Positions 38,701 through 48,198 of a stretch of 64,000 nt of DNA are shown here, piece after piece. Source of the stretch: Neurospora tetraspora (lineage: Eukaryota > Ascomycota > Sordariomycetes > Sordariales > Sordariaceae); assembly GCF_033439725.1 (NCBI RefSeq), contig NW_026944387.1, forward strand, positions 3,720,001-3,784,000, written 5' to 3'. The position numbers were made by a program, and so were the translations under genes. Numbering within the stretch: position 1 is the first letter of the stretch; the number at the start of each line of letters is the position of its first letter. The notes under the pieces were generated by a model. That model saw only the letters and a list, made by a program, of their open reading frames with translations. It made no database searches and was not told the DNA's origin.

Positions 38701-40984
38701 TAAATAATTCGAAATGGTAAATACTAGTAATAATAAAGCTATTAAAAGTATAATACTTAAAGCGGTAAGTACCAATAATAGTAAGGCCGCCGACGGCGAA
38801 GTAGGCAAAGAATATATAATTAGTAAGGACGGATATAAGGACGGATATAAGGACGGATATAGGAACGGATGTAAAAATAGAGAAATAAGCGGCGGATTGG
38901 TTATAATAGAACTAGATACTGTATAGCCTATAAATTTTAAAAGGTTAATAATAGACTATAAGCTACTAACTCCCTAGTTATAATAGGGGTACTTATTAGA
39001 ATATAAATCTTTTAAAAATATCGGCTTCAAATTCCTTATTATTAAAAGCAGCTAGTAATAGCGCAATAGTCTAATTATTGGAAAATCGGTGCCGTCCTTT
39101 TAATTTAAAAATTAATTTACATTTTTATAATGCTTAAAGTACTAAATACTATAACGGGAATTACTGTAATTTAATATTTTATATACTAAGTAAAGTACCT
39201 AAGGGCATTCTTTACTAATACCATAAAAGTTTTTATTATTAATATTAGTAACGGTTTTAATAATCTTAATTACGTATCGAACTCCAAAAACCTTTAACTA
39301 AGCCAGCGTATCGAATACTAATTTATTAATACTATTTTTCCATCCGGCCTATTAACGTTTAATTAGAGCCTCTTTAACCTTAATAATACATTTAACCTTA
39401 CTAAACGTAACCGGGGACCGGGTAATTTTACTAAACTCGTCCCGCTCTAGCAAAATAATATATTCCTAACCAAATTTAGAAATAAAGGTAATATATATAG
39501 GACCTAGGTACCGGATAAAATAATCGATTATTATAAAGTCGGGCAAAAGGTAATAATTAAAATCTATTTTAATGAATTTATATTAAATAATTTATAGTCG
39601 GTTAACGTAATCGGTGATACTATTGCAAGTAATAAGGATAATAGCGTAAAACCGAATTAGAATATTAGTAAAGCCTTTAAAATCCTTTAGGCGATAATTA
39701 TCGAAAGTTTATTAGAAAGCTTCTATAATCGTCTTCGTATTATAATTCTTAAATTCGTTAAAAATTGTTGTAACAATTTTAATAATAAAGAAATTAAACT
39801 ATTAACGTTATTTAGTCTTCCCATTTGCGACTTTCTTATAATATTTCTATTCGGGAATACTCAAGTAATAAATAAAGGGATTAAAATTATTAATAACGTC
39901 GTATTTAAAGTACGCCAAAATATAAATAGTAAAAATATAGCACTAAACGGTATAATTATCGTTTTTACCAATAAAAACTAAGAAGGCGATAATTTTATTA
40001 AGGTTTTTATTAAATATAATTACAATTTAAATATTCAGCGGGGCCGGGCACTAAAACGCGGTAGTAAGGGAATTAGAAGAAGAGCAGGAGAAGGAATGGG
40101 AATTAAAAGAAGAATTATAGTAATAAAGCCCTAAAATTCTACAGAATTAAGGGGTAAAAATGATATTAGATTTTAAATAAGGCTAAAAAGAGTAGTAGTA
40201 AAAAATTATAATAATAGTGCAATAAAAATTGAATTTTGAAAAGATTTATAGAAAACTTAAGGTATAATAAAAATATCTTTTAAAAAATAAATAAAATTGT
40301 AGTGATTAAAATAGCGATGGGTAGATAGTAATTTTATAGGGCGCGGCTAAAGGTTATACTAATATACTTTATAATTTTATTAAAAGTACCGTATAGGGTA
40401 ATTACGCCGCACCGTAAATATAAATATAAATATCTAACCTATAAAGGATTTATAAATATTGTAACGTAAGGTAGTAGCGAGCAATATAATAAAATACTAA
40501 TAAATAATAATATAAATACTAATTAAATAATAGAATAGGCGAGAGCGGTCTTTACGTAATAAATCGCACTTCCATTAATACGAAAGTAAATAAAATTTCG
40601 TAATAAGTTAAAAATCGAACAATTTTAATAAAAATAATAGATTTAATAAAACGTAATAAATTCCGTAATAGCGAAATTATTAGGAAAAATCTAATACATT
40701 TATAACGTAATAAAACATCTCCGCGTATTAAATTACCAAGGTTTTTCCTATACATATAATATACACAATAATCCGTACGCATAATCTATACAAGCACAGA
40801 CCACATACATAACGGCTACAATCAATAGCGGCATTTACGCTTAGTAAGAAGTGCAATCCTTTTAGAATACGAATAGCATCTTTTTTTCAAAGAGAAAAAG
40901 GTAATAAGGGGGAAAAGGGAAAAGAAAGGAGGGGGTAAGTAAAAATTATAAACTTAACTATTATTTATAAAACGCATAGCGTAT
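35734..40984 (-). pseudogene. Copia gag-pol upstream part (degraded)
   Basis: On the minus strand the copia RT start is legible: VIRGFK..EGIYY at about 36360-36410 (from VARGFxQxxGIDY) and NLELEQIDI.TTF near 36255-36300. PAEDFKVSDTDKY lies next to the gypsy B insertion point. Integrase and gag should lie between about 36.6 and 40.9 kb, but stops and transitions make residue-level calls unsafe. Confidence 0.75.
38826..38873 (+). repeat. 12-bp tandem repeat (GGACGGATATAA)
   Basis: Three to four copies in a row, reading DGYK repeats on the plus strand. It lies within the copia remnant and may be a late expansion. Confidence 0.8.
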
Positions 40985-40998
40985 CTAGGCTCATAACC
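40985..40998 (-). other. Copia primer-binding site
   Basis: The minus strand immediately after the LTR reads GGTTATGAGCCTAG. This is complementary to the anticodon-arm core GGCTCATAACC of initiator tRNA-Met. Use of an internal tRNA-iMet fragment as primer is known for copia and Ty5. Confidence 0.75.
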
Positions 40999-41185
40999 TG
41001 TTGAACCATACAGAGGAGGTAATCACGTGAGACGACGATATAGTAATGAATATTTTAATTAATTGAAGAGAGAGAAAGAAGAATTTAAAAAAAGGAGACG
41101 AAGTCTAATTTATATATAGGGTAAACATATGTGGATCGTATCCACCCTGTGCCAAGAATGCCAAGACATGGTGATGGCTTCAACA
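40999..41185 (-). repeat. Copia LTR (5' LTR in element orientation)
   Basis: 187 bp; keeps more C and G (CATATGTGGATCGTATCCACC) than its partner. Confidence 0.92.
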
Positions 41186-41826
41186 TAAAGCTAAGAGAAA
41201 AGCAAGATGATCTAGCAGAGAAAGACACAGACCTTCAGACCTGCCAACGGGATCTGGCGACACTCCACCAACAATTGACAAATGCAAATACTGAATTGGA
41301 ACGAGTACGACAAAGCCAGACATAGCTAAGGAAAGACATATCAGCCATCTCTGACGAAAAGACAGCGTTGGAGCAAGAGGTTGAACGGGTGCGCGCGGAA
41401 TATAAAACCAGAAACAACGAACTCCAAGCGCTCGTCAACAAACAACAAGCGCTAGAGGAAGCTCTTTCGACCGTCACTGAAGCTAAGGAGACTCTATAAT
41501 ATGAATCAGAACGAGTACGCGCAGATTTGTCAACTATAGTCAATGACAAGGAGACAGCTGCAGAAGCTGCGTCTAAATTTGTCAATTATGGCTAAGGACA
41601 AGGCGACATTGAACCAAGACAGTCAGTCCATGATTCGACGAATAGAGGACCTTCGCTCGCGAGCCGGGAATTGGATCCTCAAGCTGTCCAGCAGGAATTG
41701 GAAAGAATAAAGAAGGAGGTCAGAATCTCCTCGGATTGTGTGGAAAATCGGGCCGAAATGGTGTGCAGTCATCTGGACTCAATGTCAACGCCAGTTAAGG
41801 TGCCTTCTGCCAGGATTAGAGAATGA
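41186..41826 (+). pseudogene. Coiled-coil protein fragment, right side of copia insertion
   Basis: From the insertion site the plus strand encodes a long heptad-like helix: KLREKQDDLAEKDTDLQT, then LALLHQQ-like and EQEVERVRAEYKTRNNELQ segments. Two in-frame stops (TAG after RQSQT, TAA after EAKETL) sit where CAG and CAA would keep the helix. Two frame changes (about 41560 and 41670) are needed to follow the coiled coil to the TGA at 41824-41826. With the retrotransposon removed, the frame joins EQLQQLG from the left flank. The function is unknown. Confidence 0.6.
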
Positions 41827-43299
41827 GAGGCACTGCCACTTATTCCGTTCGTAGTTCATAGCTGAATATGTGAAAGCGAACTTAGTATGATGAATGCAAT
41901 CCTTGCGATGCTCCGTAGAAAACTGGTAAAGGTGCCTTTGCTGGGTGCTGTAAGATTGGGAGACTGAGATCAAATGTGTTAGGGAACAATGCCACAACGT
42001 GTCAAAAGCATGGGAGTTGATTGGGGAGAAAGACAACAACGAGGCAAAGGACGACGACGAGGCCCGATAAATACAAGCCCATCCGTCCCCCTCCTGGATA
42101 CCTTCCTGCATTCCTGGTTGTGTTCATGCGCTGTAGCTTCCCTGAAGTGACGATGCCTTACCTCTCGCTTTGGCAGGCGCCTTTCTCCCAGCTGATGGCT
42201 CCTGCCCGCCCTGTGTCGACATGTGATGGCGGGGCATCCTTCGGTCCCGACAGAGTGGCGGAGTTTCATGGACGGTCACGCGTTTGAGCACGTCAGATTT
42301 GATGGTGAATTTTAGGAGGAGGAAGCAACAACATGCAAGCCTCGATGCAACAGGTTGTGGCCAAGCAGAGGAGTTGGTATGTGACGAGTAGTAGAAGGTT
42401 GGTGGGTTCGACAGTCTACTCTCAACACTTGACTGAATAGCATTCGCTGGGTGGTGAAACTCCAGCGGGATGTAAACAGTTATTCTAATCAAGATTATGC
42501 TCAGGTGAGACTCCAAAGACAGCTGATAGAGAACGGGCGCTAGAGCAACCTAGGAAGCCACGGCGAGAGCGGGATTGATACGTGAGTGAAAAGCTCCTCC
42601 TCTATTGCACGCTGTCTACCACAGGAAAGATATCCACTTGAAGGATTCAAAGCGTCAAGGCTTGCCCCCAAACTCTGAGAGGCTGGCAAGACCAAGCCTT
42701 CACGACCCGAACCTCCCAAATACAAATCTTCCTTCAATCTCCCTCCGCCACCTCCATCTTTCCCCAACAAAGAATATGAAAAATCCGTTGCGTTTGTCGG
42801 CTATAGGCTTTTATCCCTTCATATGTATCATTGACTCCGTAGTCTGCATCCAGTTCCTCCTTCGTCCGATCCTGTGATCTGTTTCATCGTAATTCGGGTA
42901 CATGTCCAGGGCCGAAACATTCCCAATTATTCTTCAACCATATCAGTGAAAACCGGACGAGCCGGGGGGTAACCTGGATACAGCCTACAGAGCCCGGAAG
43001 AGATAAAAGCCCCCGCAAAGCGCAACGGTTACCCCCAGCAAGTATGCCTAGCGCCGGTTAGCTGAAAGTTGTTGTACCCTGGAGCCCAGTGAAACCCCAG
43101 CCCCTGACAAGAGAGGAGGAGTCTCCGTGGTTGGGGAAGATATCTCCACAGTAGCTCACTGCCCAGATATCATCACACAATCACGGAGACTCCTCCTCTG
43201 TTGCGAGGACGTGGAGATGGACAATCCGGTTCAGATCCCGGATGTGCCACGATTCAGCGCGCGTCCAGCAACTTCAAGCAAACCCCCTAGTCATATGTT
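41827..43299. other. Intergenic region
   Basis: Several 90-130 codon ORFs overlap on both strands and none shows a recognisable motif. A weak inverted repeat (GGGGGTAACC at about 42965-42974 and GGTTACCCCC at 43026-43035) lies near the stronger hairpin at 43112-43199. Confidence 0.35.
43112..43199. repeat. Inverted repeat, 22-bp arms
   Basis: Arms AGAGGAGGAGTCTCCGTG... (43112-43133) and its reverse complement (43178-43199) with one mismatch and a 44-bp spacer. The spacer itself carries GATATC at both sides. It lies about 100 bp beyond the stop of the minus-strand zinc-finger gene, so it could form a terminator-like hairpin or be a small MITE. Confidence 0.75.
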
Positions 43300-44451
43300 C
43301 TAACGCGTGGATTTGTTTATCAAAGCCGTATGCTTGCTTCGAATATGCCGTCTCAAGTTGTCGTTACGAGGGTAGGTCTTCGGACAAGCTGGACAACGAT
43401 ATGTTTCATTCTCTTCCGAGTCTCGACGACGGTGTGTCTTCCGGTGCCGTTCTAGGTGTGCTGGAACATAAAATGCTTTCTGGCATCCATCTTCTTCGCA
43501 CTTGTAGGTTTTCTTGTGGCACTTCTGGTGTCGCCTGTCATGGCACAACAATGTTAGAAGCTGTGCCCCAATGATGGATGAAGGAGCACGAAAGGAGACC
43601 TACTTGAGCTCTTTTTGACTGGGTCTTGTAGCCTTGCAGCTGGGATAATCGCATATGAACTGATCATCGTTCGAGCTGATTGGGCTTGTCGACGAGTTGC
43701 TTCCGGTACCTGTTTGCCATGCCATGTCCGGAGTGTGTGCCATGCTCGTGCTACCGGTGGTTTGCCGTCCAAAGGGGCTCATACAGGCACAGGTGTCTTG
43801 CCCGAGTTGGAGTATTGCAGTCAGTTGCTCCTCATTCATGGGGGGACCGGAGCTGTGGATGTACTGAAGGTCCCATGACTGCATCGGCATGTCCACAAGC
43901 GGTGATGAAGTCATGTCCAGCTGCATCAGTGGAAGACCTTGGATCATCGACCTTGGGATAGGACTCGAAACCCATCTGGAAACGTCGGAATCGTTCCCAA
44001 TCAGTGTGGTTATCTGCTGAAGGGGTAGATGAGAGTCGAGATGCTGCCAATCAAGGCCATTGTAGGCTTGGCTTGTCTGATAAGCTGCATCGCATGTGTT
44101 TTGAGTATTCGCCGAAAGGTCCGGAAATTGTCCGTCAAGGTAAAACCCTGAGCCTTCATATGGCAAGTATTGTGGTACCCATTCGAAGCCGAGACACTCG
44201 AAACTCTTGTCGTAGCTGCTGTTGTCGTAGCTGCTGTTGTCGTAGTTGTTGCTGTTGTCGTCAACCTGGGACGTCCCCTGTCCCAGATCCCACCATGTGA
44301 TCCCATCTCCTTCTCCCCCGCTTCCCCCCAGCTGACCAAAAGTAGGATTATTTGCCAAATCAACACTCGAGGACAAGGTGTAGCTAAAGCTCAAGGGCCC
44401 TGTGAACAAGAGCTCGTCGCTACATCTTGTTCGCGAGTGTTGATTTGGCAA
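43300..44451 (-). CDS. C2H2 zinc-finger protein 1
   Basis: Proposed complement(join(43300..43534, 43604..44451)), about 360 aa, with the 5' end unresolved: the frame opens at 44451 with a TTG, not ATG. An upstream exon is likely, with an acceptor-like CCACCAG near 44503. The intron 43535-43603 has donor GTAGGT, branch CTAAC and acceptor GACAG. It splits the first finger, and splicing restores CDYPSCKATRPSQKELKRHQ. Finger 2 is YKCEEDGCQKAFYVPAHLER and finger 3 YRCPACPKTYPRNDNLRR. The N-terminal region is low complexity with NSSYD repeats (a 15-bp repeat near 44210-44262). Probably a nuclear DNA-binding regulator; targets unknown. A same-strand relative lies at 48199. Confidence 0.8.
44353..44450. 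repeat. Long inverted repeat at 5' end of zinc-finger gene 1
   Basis: Arms 44353-44384 and 44419-44450, both containing TGCCAAATCAACACTCG or its complement, about 32 bp with few mismatches and a 34-bp loop. The transcript could fold into a stem here. A comparable hairpin lies at the start of the second zinc-finger gene. Confidence 0.8.
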
Positions 44452-45117
44452 GTAATCGCTAGCTTGATCACTGTAACATTGCCAAATGCTTTGGTGCCTG
44501 GTGGGGGGTTAAAGCGCCCCCACCGGTGCGCTTCTTGTTGATTGGGGTTGTGATCCTGTGCGGTTGGGAGATTGGTCAGTCTTGGTGGTTTCCCCAATCA
44601 AGGGCCAGGCAGAATGGGGGGTGTGATGCCTACCGGAGGGGGGGATTGGTGCTCCCAGGATAGCTGGTGAAAGGACGGAGGTCTCCCTCGACTGAATCCT
44701 GTGGTGAAAAAGAGCAACGTCAATTCAACGAGGCCTACAGCCCCTCATATACCCTTTCGAGGGCTGTCAGACGACCAGGGCTACCGGTCCTGAAGAGGAG
44801 ACCCTTGTTAGGCATTCCCGCCTCTTGGCGTGGAGGCATGCTGAGAGGCATGTTCGGACGACATGATGCATGCATGATGCAGCATCCCGGGTCGTATCCG
44901 GAGCCTGCCTCAACATGTGTTTGCTGTCATTGGACGCAGTGGCTCCAACGTGGGATTCTCAGATCCGCGGATGGATGGAGTGTACGGTGGCCCAAGTGTT
45001 GGCTATGATCAATTGAAAGTTGGTTCGAGCTCTCAGCTGCAGCCAATTGCCAGCCCTTTTATATCAACGCCTCCATATCACTACTCATCCCCATCCAAAG
45101 GCATCACATTATCCATT

Positions 45118-45192
45118 ACATTCACAACTCCCATCAACTCCTATCAACTCCCATTAACTCCTATCAACTTACCTCTCATCAACTCTCATTCA
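45118..45192 (+). repeat. Tandem repeat of about 11-12 bp (CATCAACTCCTA-type)
   Basis: Five to six imperfect copies of an ATCAACTC-containing unit inside the 625-bp element. Confidence 0.8.
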
Positions 45193-45436
45193 TTCCTATT
45201 GCCCGGAGAGAGCAAGAGGGACAGGGAAATCTATTTGCATTGATACTCTACCCCAAAGTCCAAAATTTGGAAAAGAAGCGAAGGATCCATTTGCACTACT
45301 ACCTTAAAAAATCTTAGCAAACCTCGAGGCTGTCGCTCGCTCATTTTGGAGAAGAACCAGGGGCCCATTTGTACTGCTACCTAAAGTCTTGGTAAACTTC
45401 AAAGTTAGCGATGGACCATCGACTCTCATCAACTCT

Positions 45437-45486
45437 CATTGCTTCATTGCTTCATTGCTTCATTGCTTCATTGCTTCATTGCTTCG
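45437..45486 (+). repeat. 8-bp tandem repeat (CATTGCTT)n
   Basis: About six perfect copies in a row inside the 625-bp element. Confidence 0.9.
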
Positions 45487-45611
45487 ATAGAGGGTGTTGC
45501 ATTGGATTGTAGAAGCTACCCTTCAGTGTGAATCTAGTGCCTGCAGTTGGCACGGGCCATTTTCTGACTAAACTTTTTCAATTGATCATAGCCAACACTT
45601 GGGCCACCGTA

Positions 45612-46060
45612 GGAGTGGAAAGATGGATGTTAGGCGCAGCCAATTGTGGTGAATAGGACGGCTGGAAATGGTTGTGTGAGGAAGATGATTGAACCAAACA
45701 GAGAAGGTTTCTTGTGCCAGAAGTCAGACTTTAGTGTCCCTGGTCCCGCAGAAGTCATCGTGTCAACCACTCACATGCAGACCTGCAAGCGATGGCAGGC
45801 CTTACGTCAAAGGTGTGTGGCTTGCGGGATGCAGCCCAAGGAAGGTGGGGTTGGCAGCTCACCGGGGAAGGTGCGTTTGTACCTCGGGCCACGGGCGTCC
45901 TTACGGTAGTTCCATGGAGGAGGCAGTGGTGCCCAAGTTCTTTCCTCGACATCTTCTCTGACTCTTTCTTCCCCACTCCATCGACCGTCCAGAATTTTGT
46001 CCTCCATCAGTATCCGATCAAGCTTCGTTCTTGTCAAGAGCCCGTTAGGCAACCGGCAAC
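45612..46060. other. Intergenic region, promoter of BTB gene
   Basis: No gene recognised. The last 150 bp before 46061 are pyrimidine-rich and fit a leader. Confidence 0.4.
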
Positions 46061-47154
46061 ATGGACGGCGACTCGGACATCCTAGAAGTCTCACCAACGG
46101 GTGACATCATCCTCGTCGTCGGCCCTCCTGAGGAGAAGCAACTGCGTCTCAGGGTTTCGTCCACAATCCTTCGATCGGCCTCCAAAGTCTTCGACGCGAT
46201 GTTCTCGCCCCCTTGGATCGAAAGCTCCTGCACGCTTTCGCTGGAAGCACCCAAGGACATTGACCTTCCCGATGACGACCCCGAGGCAATGAAAGCAATC
46301 TGTTACGCCATACACCACCGTCCCGACATGATACCCTTCGCAGAAATGGATGGAAAGCATATCCTCCAGGCTGTCCGTACAATTGACAAGTACGACTTGT
46401 TTACAACAATGCAGATGGTTACCGACAGGTGGTTTCGACAGGTAACACCTTACAGAAGCTCAACGGACTTGATGTACCTTGTTGCGGCAGCGGAAATGCT
46501 GAAGAAGTTCGATATCTTCCCAAAGCTTACTTGGCTGGTCATGATCATCCATGTAGGCAGTTATCTGAGTTTCCACGAGGACAAGCTGCTTATGGACACG
46601 CTACCTCCCAAGCTGTTGAGTACGTATAGTTCTCCGAGCCCCCCTCATATAAGCCGGGGGAAATCATGGTATGCCTCTCCTAACTGACTTTGAAATGCTT
46701 AGCTGTTCTCGCGGAGCGATCCCTCCATCTTCGCACAAGCCTGCTCGCCGCTGTACGAAACATAGCCATAGGAAAGTACGAATGTGTTAGAGGTACACAA
46801 TGTACTGCCTACAACTCCCTTAACCAAAAATCAAAGGCTTTTGTCGAGAAATTTGACTGTCCTTCTGGGAATCAACGCTCAATCTTGGAGATTATCAACG
46901 CAATGATGCCAATCGCAAATCTCGAAAGGGCATTCCAAGAGGGTTACTGTTATCAACTCTATAATCAGACGCCAACAAAGCACAGCGAACGTCTACCTGT
47001 CTCGGAAACCATTTTTCACAAGCTTACAGGGTGGACTGAACGCCAAACAAGTGTTTGCTTGGGATGTTTACAATCGGGGTCCCTTACGGAGGTCAAATGC
47101 AAGCATAAAAGGGTCGATGGATTCGCTCAGTTAGACAGACTATTCCTGTACTAG
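46061..47154 (+). CDS. BTB/POZ-like protein, third copy
   Basis: Proposed CDS is join(46061..46619, 46703..47154), 336 aa. The intron 46620-46702 has donor GTACGT, branch CTGAC and acceptor CTTAG, in phase 1 before VLAER, exactly as in the copies at 1766 and 4091. The BTB-like core covers about residues 10-110: TGDIILVVGPPEEKQLRLRV, SSTILRSASKVFDAMFSP, DDPEAMKAICYAIHH, and ILQAVRTIDKYDLFTTM. Helical sequence follows. The second exon has scattered Cys/His including CLGCLQSG. The length is close to the 338-aa copy. BTB domains mediate dimerisation or adaptor contacts; no second domain is recognised. It lies between the two zinc-finger genes, on the other strand. Confidence 0.8.
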
Positions 47155-47317
47155 GTAGTTGGTGATCGAGTCCTAGAGGTACCCAGTAAGCGGACCGTCT
47201 AGGTTTGGGGCTTGAAATAATCACAGGCCATGCTTTCTCATCGAACGTGACGTGATCACATTCGTTGCATGTCGAGAATAACTCTATTTCAATGCCCCAG
47301 TGTGATACCTCTGAGAA

Positions 47318-47400
47318 TACCCATAGGGAACACCTGCCCGCACCCTACGCTTTCCTACACGTACCCTGTCTCCCACAGGCCCCCGGAATTTTCCACCCAA
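47318..47400 (+). repeat. Dispersed repeat, copy 3
   Basis: CCGCACCCTACGCTTTCC and TACACGTACCCTG blocks match copies 1 and 2. Only the first third of the repeat is present. Confidence 0.6.
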
Positions 47401-47504
47401 TTCGGGCAACACCTTTCAGATAGAGGTATTCAGGAGAGCATTCAGGCTATACTATCCTATCTTGAGGCTCAATTTTCTTTGAAGAGCCTATAAATATAGG
47501 TGGT

Positions 47505-47758
47505 CTTTAAGAACCAACTGCAAAGGACGGTACTATGAATATAATTGGGAAAGAACCCGCTAATAAGAGGATAGGAAGAAGTATTGTCAAAAGGAAAACC
47601 TCTTTGGTATGTGGGATATACGCTATCGACTTTGGGAAATGAGGTTTCGGACGATAATATAGTCGTGGTGGTAAAGAATTATAAAAGATTGCGAAATTTG
47701 TAGGGTACGTGTAGGAAAGCGTGGGGTGCAGGCAGGTTTTCCTTTTGGGAATACTCAT
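47505..47758 (-). repeat. Dispersed repeat, copy 4 (inverted)
   Basis: On the minus strand it follows the long copy at 8361-8635 block by block (CTTTCCTACACGTACCCT, CCCACATACCAAAG, then a T-rich tail). It forms an inverted pair with copy 3 behind the BTB gene. Confidence 0.65.
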
Positions 47759-48157
47759 ATGATCTCAGGAAATTCGGTTTGGAAATCTGCCAGAACATAT
47801 GATAGATCGAGCAAACCCGGCGGCATTCCAGACTGCTCACTGTTTGGGTAGATCGCCCAAGTCCTGAGACACTCAAGCTGCGTCGAACACTACTTCATCG
47901 TTATTGGTCGAAGTTCACAACCTCACCACCCGTCATTTCGGGGACTAGTCCGAACCCCATGTCTACGGCATCGTACACTGCATCTCTGGTTAACCACCCA
48001 TCATATCAGCGATAAAAGCCCTTCATCTGGACACCAGGCGTCTGTTACACTGTTTCGAACACAAGACTCTGAGTAGAGCCTCACTTAAATGTCTTCAAGT
48101 AATCACAAGACACAAACTTTGTCTGCTACGGCCTCTTGGATGTAGCATCGTAGCATC
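47759..48157. other. Intergenic region
   Basis: No gene recognised; contains the 3' region of the minus-strand zinc-finger gene 2. Confidence 0.4.
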
Positions 48158-48198
48158 CTACTTCCTCGCTGAGTCCCTGACCCCATCGTGACACTTCC

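Larger units (their letters stand above)
9453..41185 (-). mobile_element. Ty1/copia retrotransposon containing four nested LTR elements
   Basis: Both ends carry a 187-bp LTR starting TGTTGAAC and ending GCTTCAACA. The 5-bp target duplication TAAAG is at 9448-9452 and 41186-41190. On the minus strand a primer-binding site next to the right LTR matches the initiator tRNA-Met anticodon arm, and a polypurine tract adjoins the left LTR, so the element reads right to left. The copia-type RT and RNase H order is visible in degraded form on the minus strand. Its own sequence is about 6.9 kb; the rest is nested elements. Nearly every frame is closed by TAA/TAG and the base composition is strongly AT-rich, as expected from RIP. 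Confidence 0.9.
44985..45609. mobile_element. 625-bp inverted-repeat element (MITE-like)
   Basis: Perfect 34-bp inverted repeats (CGGTGGCCCAAGTGTTGG... at 44985-45018 and its complement at 45576-45609) are flanked by TA on both sides. Beyond the TA, GGAGTG lies at 44977-44982 and 45612-45617. A TA duplication suggests Tc1/mariner; the 6-bp repeat would suggest another class. The interior has tandem ATCAACTCC repeats (about 45120-45190) and no coding potential. It lies upstream of zinc-finger gene 1. Confidence 0.75.

Noticed and set aside
38714-38926. Plus-strand ORF with DGYK repeats as a gene
   Set aside because: It is antisense in the minus-strand copia remnant and is created by a 12-bp tandem repeat.
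42124-42516. 130-codon minus-strand ORF
   Set aside because: Overlaps several other ORFs on both strands and shows no conserved motif.
45437-45486. CRISPR-like array
   Set aside because: Direct 8-bp units without spacers; a simple tandem repeat in a fungal genome.
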